This document shows positions 52,671 to 61,875 of a DNA stretch of 64,000 bases, piece after piece; the first letter of the stretch is position 1, and the number at the start of each line of letters is the position of its first letter. This DNA comes from Actinoplanes philippinensis (GTDB lineage: Bacteria > Actinomycetota > Actinomycetes > Mycobacteriales > Micromonosporaceae). The notes beneath the pieces were generated by a model. That model searched no databases. It was not told the origin of the DNA and was given only the letters and a program-made list of their open reading frames with translations. Where the stretch lies: assembly GCF_900113015.1 (NCBI RefSeq), contig NZ_FONV01000024.1, positions 26,165 through 90,164 on the forward strand. Direction: 5' to 3'. The translations under genes were made by a program, and so were the position numbers.

Positions 52671-53576
52671 CTACTGGAAGACGATCGTGTGGTTGCCGTG
52701 GCGGATCACGCGGTCCTCGGCGTGCCACAGCACCGCGCGGGACAGCACCGCCCGCTCCACGTCCGCCCCACGACGGCGCAGCTCGGCCACGGTGTGCGCG
52801 TGATTCACCCGGACCACGTCCTGCTCGATGATCGGCCCCTCGTCCAGATCCTCGGTCACGTAGTGTGCGGTCGCCCCGACCAGCTTCACTCCCCGCTGCT
52901 GCGCCTTCGCATACGGGTCGGCGCCGATGAACGCCGGCAGGAAGCTGTGATGGATGTTGATGATCGGCACGCCGACCTTCTCGATGAAGTCCGCCGACAG
53001 GATCTGCATGTAGCGGGCCAGCACGATGAAGTCCACGTTGCCGGTCAGCAGCTGCAGGTGCTGCGCCTCGGCGGCCGACTTGTCCGGCCCCTGCGACGGC
53101 ACGTGGAAGAACGGGATCCCGAACGAACGCACCTCGTCGGCGGTGTGCGCGTGGTTCGAGATGACCATGCTGATGTTGATCGGCAGCTCGCCGCGCCGGT
53201 GACGCCACAGCAGGTCGAGCAGGCAGTGGTCGGCCTTGGACGCGAAGATCGCCACCCGTTTCGGCACAGACAGGTCACGCACCGTGTACTCCAGGTCGAA
53301 CCCGTCGGCCAGCTCCCGCCGCAGATCCTCCTCGATCGCCGGAAGCGCCGCCTTCAGCCCGGGACGACCGAAGACGGTCCGCTGAAAGAACGCCCCGCCC
53401 TGCGGATTGTCCGAATACTGATCGAGCGACACGATGTTGGCCCCATGCCGCCCGAGCACCGCGCTCAGGGCCGCCACGATCCCGGTCCGGTCCCGGCCGT
53501 GCACGATGAGCACTGCCTGGTCACCGGGGCGCGACTGCGTCTCGGGCGAGGCGGGGGCGTGCTGGGTCAGGGTCAC
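52671..53576 (-). CDS. purU: Formyltetrahydrofolate deformylase
   Basis: A 301-residue PurU, which hydrolyses 10-formyl-THF to THF and formate, balancing one-carbon units and feeding formate to PurT. Residues about 20-95 are an ACT regulatory domain (AVLIVHGRDRTGIVAALSAV, ANIVSLDQYSDNPQGGAFFQ). The formyltransferase fold follows with VAIFASKADHCLLDLLWRHR, the active site INIHHSFLPAFIGADPY and the Asp in GATAHYVTEDLDEGPII. GTG at 53576 is preferred because GGAAGGA lies upstream; an earlier GTG at 53612 has no ribosome site. Confidence 0.93.
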   Translation of the reverse strand: MTLTQHAPASPETQSRPGDQAVLIVHGRDRTGIVAALSAVLGRHGANIVSLDQYSDNPQGGAFFQRTVFGRPGLKAALPAIEEDLRRELADGFDLEYTVRDLSVPKRVAIFASKADHCLLDLLWRHRRGELPINISMVISNHAHTADEVRSFGIPFFHVPSQGPDKSAAEAQHLQLLTGNVDFIVLARYMQILSADFIEKVGVPIINIHHSFLPAFIGADPYAKAQQRGVKLVGATAHYVTEDLDEGPIIEQDVVRVNHAHTVAELRRRGADVERAVLSRAVLWHAEDRVIRHGNHTIVFQ

Positions 53577-54354
53577 GACGGGGCGTCCTTCCGAAACGAC
53601 TACACGAGCCACCGAAGTCTAGAAACCTAACCCCTCCGGCCAGCGAGAGGTCACCCGGCACGCCAAGATCAAACCCATGCGACGGTACGGCCGGCCCCGC
53701 CCCACGCCGAACCACGTCGCCCCCCTGCTACCCCTGCGACGCAGGCGCCCCGTCCCGGCCGACAGCGCGGCCGCCGGGCTCATGCTTCCGTCCAGCCACC
53801 CACCACCTCGCCGCCGCCCGGCTCACCCACCGCCCCGCCCGCAAGGCCCTCGCCCTCGCCCACCGCGCCCGCAACACCCTCCCCCACCGCGCCCGCACGC
53901 CCGCCGCGCCCGCAAGGCCCTCGCCCGCCGCGCCCGCACGCCCGCAAGGCCCTCGCCCGCCGCGCCCGCACGCCCGCAAGGCCCTCGCCCACCGCGCAGG
54001 TCAATCGCCGGCCCGATTGCCGCCACTCAGTGCGCCGCCACCTCCCAGCACGCCAACCACCGCCCACCGCGCTGGCCGTCACCCAGCACGTCCACCGCAA
54101 ATCACCTGGCGGTCACCACCGGCTCTCCACCTTCGAGTCGTCGCCCAGCGCCTTCCCCACGCTCAGTGCGGCACGCTCGGCAGCTATCTCCTGCCGGTGT
54201 GGACGGCGGGAGCTCAAGGGGAACCGTTGTGCGCCGCTCGGGGTTGCGGTGACCTGAGGCCTCGCCCCGGCGGGCGCGCTGCGGCCGGGAGCGGCTGGGT
54301 CGTCGCGGCGTAGCCCGGTGACGGCGTGGTTTCCGGGGGCTGACCGGACCGTAC
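53577..54354. other. 778-bp gap without a recognisable gene
   Basis: The stretch is extremely C-rich on the plus strand. Open frames in both strands are Pro/Arg/Ala or Gly/Arg low-complexity sequence without domain, ribosome site or codon bias. It contains the 32-bp repeats at 53907. From about 54110 to 54350 the composition is more normal, yet no supported gene was found. Confidence 0.6.
53907..53999. repeat. Three tandem 32-bp repeats
   Basis: Units at 53907, 53939 and 53971, opening CGCCCGCAAGGCCCTCGCCC; the first two are identical and the third changes near its end. Decayed copies lie upstream from about 53836. It is non-coding. Confidence 0.8.
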
Positions 54355-54669
54355 CTATGAGGTGGGAATGTAACCGTTTGCCTTGGTCACCACGTCGTGG
54401 ATCGCCTTCTGCGGGTCGGCGCCGAGGCTGGCGATGGCGACGAGGGCCGTGAAGACGACGTCGGCCAGCTCGCCCACCACATCGTCGGTGGTGTGGGTCA
54501 CGCCCTTGCGTGGGTTCTGGCCGAGGACGCCGATCCAGGCCTGGGTCGCCTCGCCCGCCTCCTCGGTGATCTTCATGATGCGGCAGGCGATCTCCAGGGG
54601 GTCGTTGCCGTTCTGCTCGTCGAGGAAGCGCTGCCAGCGGCGAGCGGCATCCCAGATCATGTCGTCCAT
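54355..54669 (-). CDS. MazG-like NTP pyrophosphohydrolase-fold protein
   Basis: A 104-residue all-alpha protein of the MazG-like family. The metal-binding motif is ACRIMKITEEAGEATQAWIG (EExxE) with the second site THTTDDVVGELADVVFTALV (ExxD). Relatives hydrolyse non-canonical or excess NTPs to NMP and pyrophosphate. ATG at 54669 is chosen because GAGG lies six bases upstream; ATGs at 54681 and 54699 are also in frame. Only 23 bp separate it from the divergent pentapeptide-repeat gene, so the two share control. Confidence 0.85.
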   Translation of the reverse strand: MDDMIWDAARRWQRFLDEQNGNDPLEIACRIMKITEEAGEATQAWIGVLGQNPRKGVTHTTDDVVGELADVVFTALVAIASLGADPQKAIHDVVTKANGYIPTS

Positions 54670-54692
54670 TGGTGTCCTCATAGAGTGGCCTG

Positions 54693-55352
54693 ATGTCACG
54701 GTTCGGGGCTTCCACCGCCTCGCCTCGGGCGCCCATCGTGCCCGACGCGCTTCCGGAGGTTCTCTTCGACCTGGAGTCGGAGGATCTGCACGAGAAGGTC
54801 ATGTTTGCGGACGCCGATCTGTCGGGGGTTTTCGCGCAGTCGGTCGAGTTCGGGCAGGTCCGTTTCCGGTCAGCGCGGCTGGCGGGGGCGACCCTGCCGA
54901 AGGTGCGGCTCACCGACTGCGTGGTGGAGCGGTCGGACTGGTCCAACCTGCGCGCCGAGAACGCGACGATGGAACGGGTCGCGCTCTCCGGCTGCCGGAT
55001 GACCGGCCTCGCCTGGAACGGTGGCCTGCTCCGGGACACCACCGTCACGGACAGCAAACTCGATCTGACCAACTGGCGGATGGCCCGCTTCGACGCGGTG
55101 GCGCTCAACGGGTGCAACCTCACCGGCGCCGACTTCGCCAACGCGGATCTGCGGGGTGCCCGGTTCACGGATTGTGACCTGACCGGGGCTCAGTTCAGCG
55201 GGGCCACCATGCAGGGCGCCCGCTTCGAGCGCTGTGAGCTGGCCGGCATCGGCGGCATCACCAGTTGGTCCGGGGCGATCGTCCACCCTGACGACCTGAT
55301 CGGGTTGTCCTATGTGCTGGCCGGCGCGCTGGGGATCGTCGTCGGAAGCTAG
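54693..55352 (+). CDS. Pentapeptide-repeat protein
   Basis: A 219-residue protein in which most of the chain is built of five-residue repeats A(D/N)LXX forming a quadrilateral beta-helix: MFADADLSGVFAQSVEFGQV, RSARLAGATLPKVRLTDCVV, LNGCNLTGADFANADLRGAR, DLTGAQFSGATMQGARFERC. The start has no signal peptide. Some relatives mimic DNA and protect gyrase from quinolones (MfpA, Qnr); here the repeat is less regular, so that role is only one option. A 230-bp gap with no feature follows. Confidence 0.88.
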   Translation: MSRFGASTASPRAPIVPDALPEVLFDLESEDLHEKVMFADADLSGVFAQSVEFGQVRFRSARLAGATLPKVRLTDCVVERSDWSNLRAENATMERVALSGCRMTGLAWNGGLLRDTTVTDSKLDLTNWRMARFDAVALNGCNLTGADFANADLRGARFTDCDLTGAQFSGATMQGARFERCELAGIGGITSWSGAIVHPDDLIGLSYVLAGALGIVVGS

Positions 55353-55582
55353 CCCGGGCCGGGGACGGCGGGCCGGCGCGTACGCGCGTGGACCGCCCGG
55401 CCCAAGCCGGCGGGAGAGCCGAGACGAGGGGCGACAGGACCAGCCCACTCCGTGTCCGGCCAGGACGGGGAACCACGCGGCAACACTCATGCCGACATCG
55501 TGCCGGACCGACGGTGACAGCACGGTGACAGCGGCATCGGGGAGTCACGATCGCCGCTGCGGACCGGCGCTGGACAGCACAT

Positions 55583-56233
55583 CTAGGCCAGGCCGGCCTC
55601 GCGGGCCAGGATCGCGGCCTGGACGCGTGAGGTGCAGCCCAGCTTCGCCAGGACCCGGGAGACGTGGGTCTTCGCGGTCGCCTCGGTGATGGACAGGTCG
55701 GCGGCCAGGTCGGCGTTGGAGAGGCCGCGGCCCAGGGCGGCCAGCACGTCGCGTTCGCGGCCGGTCAGCTCGTTCAGGGAAGGTGGCGGCTGTGCGGGGC
55801 GTGGCGCCGCGGTGACGAAGGCGGTCAGCAGGCGGCGGGTCACCTCGGGGGCCAGGAAGCCGTCGCCGGCGGCGACCCGGCGGACCGCCTCGACCAGGGT
55901 GGCCGGCTCGACCGACTTGAGCAGGAACCCGGCCGCGCCCGCCCGCAGCGCGCCGAACAGGTAGTCGTCCAGGTCGAAGGTGGTCAGGATCAGCACGTCG
56001 GCCAGGCCGGAGGTGGTGATCTCACGGGTGGCCCGGATGCCGTCGGTGCCGGGCATCCGGATGTCCATCAGCACCACGTCGGGTCGCAGCGCGGCCGTCT
56101 GACGGACCGCCACCGCGCCGTCGGCGGCCTCCCCGACCACCTCGATGTCGTCGGCCTGTTCCAGCATCAGCCGCATCCCGGCCCGGATGGCGGCGTGATC
56201 GTCAGCGACCAGCACCCGGATCACGGGACGCAC
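55583..56233 (-). CDS. NarL/FixJ-family response regulator
   Basis: A 216-residue two-domain regulator. The receiver has DDH at 11-13, the phosphorylation site Asp57 (VVLMDIRMPGTDGIRATREI) and the conserved Thr/Lys (LILTTFDLDDY, GFLLKS). The output is a LuxR-type HTH (LTGRERDVLAALGRGLSNAD, TEATAKTHVSRVLAKLGCTS). It sits 31 bp behind the sensor kinase gene on the same strand, forming a normal two-component pair. GTG at 56233 is the start; the ATG-less N-terminus begins just before the first strand. Confidence 0.93.
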   Translation of the reverse strand: MRPVIRVLVADDHAAIRAGMRLMLEQADDIEVVGEAADGAVAVRQTAALRPDVVLMDIRMPGTDGIRATREITTSGLADVLILTTFDLDDYLFGALRAGAAGFLLKSVEPATLVEAVRRVAAGDGFLAPEVTRRLLTAFVTAAPRPAQPPPSLNELTGRERDVLAALGRGLSNADLAADLSITEATAKTHVSRVLAKLGCTSRVQAAILAREAGLA

Positions 56234-56264
56234 CGGCGACTGCGGCGAACGGCGGGGCGGGCGG

Positions 56265-57404
56265 TCATGCGGTCGGCAGTGGCAGCGAGGCGTGCACGCG
56301 CCAGCGGTTGCCGTCGCGAGTGGCGGTGAGGTCGCCGCCGAGCAGGGCGGCGCGTTCGCGGATGGACCACAGGCCGGTGCCCGCGCTCAGCGCCGGGTGG
56401 TCGAGATCGGTCGTGGTCAGGGTGTTGGTCACGGTCACGGTGATCCGGGCGCCGGCCTGCCGCACGTCGAGGGTCACGTCGGAGCCGGGGGCGTGCTTGC
56501 CGGCGTTCGTGAGGGCTTCGCGGACGATGCCGTACACCGTGTGGGCGACCACCACCGGGACCGCCGGGACGCCGCCGGCGCTCACCTCGACGTGCAGGCC
56601 GGCGGCGGTCGCGGCGGACACCAGGTCGGGCAGCCGGTCCAGGCCGCCGGGCAGCACCGGGGACCGGTCGGCCGGGGCGGCGTCGGCGCGCAACAGCAGG
56701 ATCATCGAGCGCATCTCCTCCAGGGCTTCGAGGCTGCTGGTGCGGACCGCCTGCAGGGCGGCGCGGTCGCGGCCGGTCTCCGGGGGCGCGGCCAGGGCGG
56801 CGCCCGAGTGCATGGCCGTGGTGGCCAGGTGTGCGGCGATCACGTCGTGCAGGTCGCGGGCCATCGCGGCTCGTTCGGCGACGACCGCCTCGCGGGCGAT
56901 GCGTTCCGCGTCGAGGGCGCCGATCTGCTGCTGCTGGCGGATGTTGGCGGCCCACCACAGCGGCACGAACAGCACCGAGGTCAGCTGCAGGCAGATGAAG
57001 ACGCCGATGCGCACCTGCCCCGCGGCCAGCCCGCCGACCACGCTGGCCGTGCCGACCAGGACGAACACCGCGGTGGTGACGGCGGCCCGGGCCCGCGGCG
57101 ACGCGAATCGGCCGACCGAGAACAGCAGGTCGAACATGACCAGGATGAACGCGATGCTGCCGCCGAGCACCAGGTCGACGGCGAACGCGCCGGTCCCCGC
57201 GGCGAGGGCGGCCATCGGACGGCGGCGGCTGCCGAGCATGGCCAGGCATCCGGCGGCGAGCGGCGCCAGGTGCCAGCTCTCCGGCGCGTCGGCGTGCGGG
57301 ATCGACCAGACGTCGGTCAGGCCGACGACGTCGAGCAGCACACCGGCGGCGAACGTGCCGACGGCCGGCACGTAGACCTTCCGCCACAGCTCGCGCACGT
57401 CCAC
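56265..57404 (-). CDS. Two-component sensor histidine kinase (NarX/DesK-like, HisKA_3)
   Basis: A 379-residue sensor. Five or six membrane helices occupy residues about 10-160, with almost no extracellular loop, so it likely senses membrane state or a small molecule within the bilayer. The phosphoacceptor is His in AAMARDLHDVIAAHLATTAM (HisKA_3 type). The ATPase part has REALTNAGKHAPGSDV (N box) and GTGLWSIRERAALLGGDL (G box). It precedes its response regulator by 31 bp. GTG at 57404 lies close to the first helix. Confidence 0.92.
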   Translation of the reverse strand: MDVRELWRKVYVPAVGTFAAGVLLDVVGLTDVWSIPHADAPESWHLAPLAAGCLAMLGSRRRPMAALAAGTGAFAVDLVLGGSIAFILVMFDLLFSVGRFASPRARAAVTTAVFVLVGTASVVGGLAAGQVRIGVFICLQLTSVLFVPLWWAANIRQQQQIGALDAERIAREAVVAERAAMARDLHDVIAAHLATTAMHSGAALAAPPETGRDRAALQAVRTSSLEALEEMRSMILLLRADAAPADRSPVLPGGLDRLPDLVSAATAAGLHVEVSAGGVPAVPVVVAHTVYGIVREALTNAGKHAPGSDVTLDVRQAGARITVTVTNTLTTTDLDHPALSAGTGLWSIRERAALLGGDLTATRDGNRWRVHASLPLPTA

Positions 57405-57514
57405 GCCGCCATCGAATCATGCCGGTGATCGCGGCGGCGTCCCTCCAAAGTCGTATGCCGTCGCGCATCCTTCGGCGGACGCGCCCGGCCGCCGGCCCGG
57501 TCATCGTGACGGTC

Positions 57515-58210
57515 ATGGATGCCACTCTCGCGGCCTCGCTGGCCGTCCTGGCGCTGATCGACTCGACGAGCTTCGGAACCCTGCTCATCCCGATCTGGCT
57601 GCTGCTGCACCCCGGGCCGGTGCGCTGGGGCCGCATTCTGATCTTTCTGGGTACGGTCGCCGCCTTCTACTTCGCGCTCGGCCTGATCGTCACGCTCAGC
57701 GCCGGCGCGCTGCTCCCGCAGATCACGGCGCTGCTGGCGACCCGCCCGGTGCAGTGGACGCAGCTGGTGCTCGGGGTGGCGCTGTTCTTCTGGAGTTTCG
57801 TGCTGGGGCGGGGCGAGAAGCCGGCCGGGGCGGGACGGATGCACCGCTGGCGGGAGCGTGCCCTCAACGACGAGGGTGGCGCGCTGCCACTGGCCGGGCT
57901 GGCGCTGACCGCGGCGGCGGTGGAGGTGGGGTCGATGCTGCCGTACATCGCCGCGATCGGGCTGATCACCACGGCCGCGCTGCCGGTCGCCACGGTGACC
58001 GTGACGCTCGCCGGGTACTGCCTCGTGATGGTCACGCCGGCGCTGGTGCTGCTGGCCGGGCGGCGGGTCGCCGGCAAGCGTCTCGATCCGCTGCTCGACC
58101 GGGTCGGCAGGTGGATGTCCAGCAGCGAGACGATCGCCTGGATCGTCGGGATCGTCGGTTTCCTCCTGGCCCGGGACGCCGCCGCGAAACTGATGCTCAT
58201 CGGCTCCTGA
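57515..58210 (+). CDS. GAP-family (Sap, sulfolipid-addressing-like) membrane protein
   Basis: A 231-residue integral membrane protein with six helices in the LysE-like layout: ATLAASLAVLALIDSTSFGT with LLIPIWLLLHPG, then VALFFWSFVLGRGEKPAGAG, LPLAGLALTAAAVEVGSMLP and TVTLAGYCLVMVTPALVLLA. The family includes the mycobacterial Sap protein that helps move sulfolipid-1 across the membrane. ATG at 57515 starts at helix 1; an upstream ATG at 57419 would add a basic tail. It is divergent from the sensor kinase. Confidence 0.8.
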   Translation: MDATLAASLAVLALIDSTSFGTLLIPIWLLLHPGPVRWGRILIFLGTVAAFYFALGLIVTLSAGALLPQITALLATRPVQWTQLVLGVALFFWSFVLGRGEKPAGAGRMHRWRERALNDEGGALPLAGLALTAAAVEVGSMLPYIAAIGLITTAALPVATVTVTLAGYCLVMVTPALVLLAGRRVAGKRLDPLLDRVGRWMSSSETIAWIVGIVGFLLARDAAAKLMLIGS

Positions 58211-58247
58211 AATCGTAGCCGGGTAATCACGCAAAGACGTCGACCGT

Positions 58248-58285
58248 CCATTTTGTAAATGGTGATCATGGCCGATAGCATGATC
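58248..58285. promoter_or_regulatory. Two inverted repeats in an AT-rich patch
   Basis: CCATTT-TGT-AAATGG (58248-58262) is followed two bases later by GATCATG (58264-58270) and its complement CATGATC (58279-58285) with an 8-bp spacer. The patch is the most AT-rich in several kilobases. It lies between the GAP-family gene and the HHH/OmpA pair, so it may combine a terminator with a promoter/operator. Confidence 0.4.
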
Positions 58286-58381
58286 GCGTCGTCACGGCTC
58301 CCGGACGCGGGAAACCGTTGCCGCACCGCCTTCGCATGCGGGCGTACAGGTGCGGTTTCCTACGCGTTTCCGGAGGTCATC

Positions 58382-59008
58382 ATGGCCTGGTTCATCAGTC
58401 AGTCCCTCGTCTTCATCGTGCTCGCATTCGTTCTCGGTGTCATTGCCGGCCGCCTTTCCGTGCGTCCCGCCAAAACTGCGGAACAGATGCCGGTAATGGA
58501 CGAGGAATTGGAACGCATCGAGGGGATCGGGCCGGCCATGGCGAATGCGCTGCGAGCCGCCGGGATCCGGACCTTCGAGCAGCTCGCCACGTCCGGTGAC
58601 AACGCCAAGCGGGACGCGATCCGGGCCGCCGGGCTCAGTTTCGCGCCGAGTCTGGCGACCTGGAGCCGGCAGGCGCGACTCCTCGCCGACGGCGACGAGG
58701 GGGCGTTCGCGGAACTCACGGCACGGCTGATCGCGGGCCGCGACACCACCCCGCCGGCCTCGGACAACGCTCGATCCGGCGCCGTGTCATCCGGCACTGC
58801 GCAATCCGGCGCCGCGCAACCGGCCGGCAAACCGCGACCGAGGCCCCGGCCGCGACCGGCCGACCGGGCCGCGACCGCCGACCGGAGCGCCGCCGGCAAG
58901 ACCGCCGCTGACCGGACCACCGCCGACGAGAGCGCCGCCGACCGGACCACCGCCGACGAGAGCGCCGCCGACACGAGCACCACCGGTGAGAAGGCCGGCG
59001 CCCGATGA
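58382..59008 (+). CDS. Membrane-anchored helix-hairpin-helix protein
   Basis: A 208-residue protein. One N-terminal membrane helix (SQSLVFIVLAFVLGVIAGRL) is followed by an HHH-type domain at about residues 40-105 (LERIEGIGPAMANALRAAGI, FEQLATSGDNAKRDAIRAAG, FAPSLATWSRQARLL), similar to the DUF4332-like fold. A disordered tail contains the ten-residue repeat ADRTTADESA twice. GGAGG five bases before ATG 58382 fixes the start. The stop overlaps the next start (ATGA), so it is made together with the BON-OmpA protein, hinting at one envelope complex. Confidence 0.8.
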   Translation: MAWFISQSLVFIVLAFVLGVIAGRLSVRPAKTAEQMPVMDEELERIEGIGPAMANALRAAGIRTFEQLATSGDNAKRDAIRAAGLSFAPSLATWSRQARLLADGDEGAFAELTARLIAGRDTTPPASDNARSGAVSSGTAQSGAAQPAGKPRPRPRPRPADRAATADRSAAGKTAADRTTADESAADRTTADESAADTSTTGEKAGAR

Positions 59009-59721
59009 GCCGCCCCGTCAGCCGCTGGATCGCGGCCCTCGCCGTCCTCCTGGGACTCGCCGCGGTCATCACCGCCCAGCTCGGCCCCAACCGGAACCGC
59101 ATCGAGAACGACCTGACCCGGCGCGCCACCGCCGCCTTGAGCGCCGCGGGCCAGACCGGTACGCAGGTGACGTTCACCGGGCGGGACGGTGTGATCGTCA
59201 CGTCCGAGGCCGACGCCGACCGCGCCCGGCGTGTCGTCGAGGCCGTGACCGGGGTGCGCGCCGTGACCGCCCGTGTGGTCCCGGCCGCTGTGCCGCCGCC
59301 GGTGACGGCCACCGGCGCGCCGGCGAACATGGTCGTCCTGGCCGAGGTTGTCAGGGCGACAGTCGACCTCATGGTGCTCCGGGAACAACTTTCGGTCGTA
59401 CCCCCTCTGCGGTTCGAATTCGGCGGCGCCGGACTGACCACCGATTCGCGCGCCGCCCTCCGCAAGGCCGCGGCCCTGCTCGCGGATCATCCCGGAGCCC
59501 GGATCCGGATCGGCGGCCATACCGACGCGCGGGGTTCGAAGGCGACGAACCTACAGCTCAGCCGCGAGCGGGCGGAGGCGGTCCGGGCCGCGCTGCGCGA
59601 TCTCGGGGTGGCCGCCGACCGGATGACCGCGGTCGGCTACGGCGAGGCGCGCCCGGCGGCGCCGAACGACACCGCCGGGCACCGGGCCGCCAACCGCCGG
59701 GTGGAGTTGTCCGTCATCTGA
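59005..59721 (+). CDS. BON-like / OmpA-family envelope protein (ArfA-like)
   Basis: A 238-residue protein with one N-terminal membrane helix (WIAALAVLLGLAAVITAQLG). A BON-like domain at about 30-95 (VTFTGRDGVIVTSEADADRA, RRVVEAVTGVRAVTARVV) is followed by an OmpA C-terminal peptidoglycan-binding domain (PPLRFEFGGAGLTTDSRAAL, IRIGGHTDARGSKATNLQLS, VGYGEARPAAPNDTAGHRAA). The order matches mycobacterial ArfA (Rv0899). It would tether the membrane to the cell wall. It is coupled by 4 bp to the HHH gene. Its end overlaps the GMC gene by 8 bp. Confidence 0.85.
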   Translation: MSRPVSRWIAALAVLLGLAAVITAQLGPNRNRIENDLTRRATAALSAAGQTGTQVTFTGRDGVIVTSEADADRARRVVEAVTGVRAVTARVVPAAVPPPVTATGAPANMVVLAEVVRATVDLMVLREQLSVVPPLRFEFGGAGLTTDSRAALRKAAALLADHPGARIRIGGHTDARGSKATNLQLSRERAEAVRAALRDLGVAADRMTAVGYGEARPAAPNDTAGHRAANRRVELSVI

Positions 59722-61762
59722 CGGCGATGATGTTCTCGGCCGTCCGGGACGCCAGCGCCATGATCGTGATCATCGGGTTGGTGCCGGACGGCGTCGGGAA
59801 CGCGGACGCGTCGCCGATCCACACGCCGGGGGTGTCGTGGAGTTCCCCGCGCGGGTCGGCGACGCTGGTGGCCGGGTCGGCGCCCATCCGGCAGCTGCCC
59901 ATCTGGTGCGCGGAGAAGAGCGTCATGCCCCCGGCCCGCAGCGGCACCCGTTTGACCCGTTCGAGGTAAGCCTCCAGGTCGTCGCCGTCGGTCCACGCCC
60001 CGAGCCCGCGCGCGAACACCTGGATGCGCCGCGCCCCGGCGGCCCGATGCAGGTGGATCTGCGCTTCGAGGGCCCGGTGCGTGTTGCGGGTGTCACGGTC
60101 GTCGGTGAGGTCGTACCAGGCGACGGTGTTCCCGGACGGGTCGAGGGTGACCCGGCCGTGCCCGTGGTCGCGGATGAGCCCGATGAACGAGCCGTTGTTG
60201 CGGTAACCGGCCATCGCCTCCTTGTGCTCGGCGGGCGTCGTGAACGGCACCGACGACGCACCGAGCCCGGTGGCGTACTGCACGCTCTCCATCAGGAACC
60301 CGTAGCCGTCGTCGACCTCGGCGAACTCGTTGACCAGCCCGGCCTGCGGCGGCCCCCACCAGCCGCGCATGTCCTCGCCGTAGTCACCCATCGTGACCGT
60401 GCACGGGTGCAGCCGCAGGTATCGCCCGACCGCCGGGCCGCCGATCCCCGAGCGCAGCAGCACTCCGGGCGATTCGAGCGCCCCGGCCGCGACGACGACG
60501 ATCGGCGCACGGACCGTGACGATTCCGGTGGCCCGGCGCCCGACCACCCCGGCGGCACGCCCGCCCTCCACCAGGATCCGCTCGACATGGCAGCCGTCGA
60601 TCAGCCGTGCGCCGTGGTCGAGGACCGCCGGTTCGAGGTAAACCTTGAGCGTCGACTGTTTCGCCCCGGACGGATCCCCGAACCCGAGATGCCCGGCGAC
60701 CCTCGCGTCGTGCCGTTTCTCGTCCCAGTTGCGGAAGATCGTGGCGAACGACCAGCCCAGCTTCTCCGCGCCCCGAGCCATCGCCTCGTGGATCCGATTG
60801 AACTCCGAACACCGGTCGGTGACCGACAGCTCCCGCCAGACGGCATCCAGATGCCTGTCGAAACTGCCGGTCGCCACGTCGGTGAGGCCGTGCTCGCCGG
60901 CCCACTGGCGGCGTACCGCATCCCGCGTCTTCAGGCAGTTCGTCCAGTTGATCACGGTGCCGCCGCCGACTCCGGCGCCCGCGACCAGCGTGACGTTGCC
61001 GTCACCGGTCGGCGCCGGCCCGCCCCGCCAGTAGGACGCCTGGTAGGCGGCGAGCTCCAGTTGGTGGAAGTCGGCCTCGGTCCGCAACCGGCCGGCCTCC
61101 AGGACGACGACGCGCAGTCCGGCGGCAGCGAGCCGCCCGGCGATCAACCCACCACCGGCGCCGGATCCGATCACCACGGCGTCGGCGTCCAGGTCCGCAC
61201 TCCCGCGTCCGGCGCCCCCGGCGGATCCGCTCCCCTCGCCGCCGGCGATCCCGTCCCGATTTGCGTCGCCGTCGGCGATCCCGTCACGGTTTGCGACTCC
61301 GTCGGCGGATCCGATCTCCTCGCCGCCGGCGGTCCCGTCCCGGTTTGCGGTGATTTTCAAAGCCGATACGGTACGGCCACCTGGCGCCGTGGCAGGTGCG
61401 GGGCCCGGATAGCCGAGCCGGTCCCAGTTGGGGTTGCGCCCGTCCGGGCCGGTCAGGCCATACGTCATCAGCAGGATCATGCTGATCAGCGGCCCGGTCT
61501 CGGGAATCGCCGCCAGCAACTGCTCCCGTGCGGCCTGCGGCGCGCTGCCGAACCCGTTGGCGGCGAGCGCGTCGAAAAGTCCGCCGAGCGCCTGCTGACG
61601 CTCGGCCGGCAGACCCGATATGAGAGCGAGGACTCCCTGGTCAACACCGACATCAGTCGCGGTGCGGGCCCAGAACCCGTCCTCGTCGCCGGGCCGGTCG
61701 ATCGAGGGAACCACGGTGTCGCAGAGCAGTCGCAGCACGTTGATCTGTTCCGAAGTGAACAC
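59714..61762 (-). CDS. GMC oxidoreductase fused to gluconate-dehydrogenase-subunit-3-like domain
   Basis: A 682-residue flavoenzyme. Residues about 1-125 resemble the small-subunit-like helical domain (TSEQINVLRLLCDTVVPSID, AREQLLAAIPETGPLISMIL). A linker follows with NRDGIAGGE-type repeats. The GMC part has the FAD loop AVVIGSGAGGGLIAGRLAAA, LVAGAGVGGGTVINWTNCL, LFSAHQMGSCRMGADPATSV and the C-terminal GTNPMITIMALASRTAENII. The family oxidises alcohols, including long-chain fatty alcohols and sterols. GTG at 61762 is chosen for its GGGAGG site five bases upstream. There is no signal peptide. Confidence 0.88.
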   Translation of the reverse strand: MFTSEQINVLRLLCDTVVPSIDRPGDEDGFWARTATDVGVDQGVLALISGLPAERQQALGGLFDALAANGFGSAPQAAREQLLAAIPETGPLISMILLMTYGLTGPDGRNPNWDRLGYPGPAPATAPGGRTVSALKITANRDGTAGGEEIGSADGVANRDGIADGDANRDGIAGGEGSGSAGGAGRGSADLDADAVVIGSGAGGGLIAGRLAAAGLRVVVLEAGRLRTEADFHQLELAAYQASYWRGGPAPTGDGNVTLVAGAGVGGGTVINWTNCLKTRDAVRRQWAGEHGLTDVATGSFDRHLDAVWRELSVTDRCSEFNRIHEAMARGAEKLGWSFATIFRNWDEKRHDARVAGHLGFGDPSGAKQSTLKVYLEPAVLDHGARLIDGCHVERILVEGGRAAGVVGRRATGIVTVRAPIVVVAAGALESPGVLLRSGIGGPAVGRYLRLHPCTVTMGDYGEDMRGWWGPPQAGLVNEFAEVDDGYGFLMESVQYATGLGASSVPFTTPAEHKEAMAGYRNNGSFIGLIRDHGHGRVTLDPSGNTVAWYDLTDDRDTRNTHRALEAQIHLHRAAGARRIQVFARGLGAWTDGDDLEAYLERVKRVPLRAGGMTLFSAHQMGSCRMGADPATSVADPRGELHDTPGVWIGDASAFPTPSGTNPMITIMALASRTAENIIAVR

Positions 61763-61875
61763 TCGGGCCTCCCGCTTCGGTGGAGAAGTGCCCACAATGT
61801 AAATCCAGATTCACACTCCGCGGGAGGCCTCTTCCTGCTGATCATGCAGTTCCGGGCACGTGCGACGATGAGGGC

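Noticed and set aside
53677..54252. A Pro/Arg-rich 191-codon plus-strand frame
   Set aside because: It is low complexity driven by 32-bp repeats, without a ribosome site, domain or codon bias.
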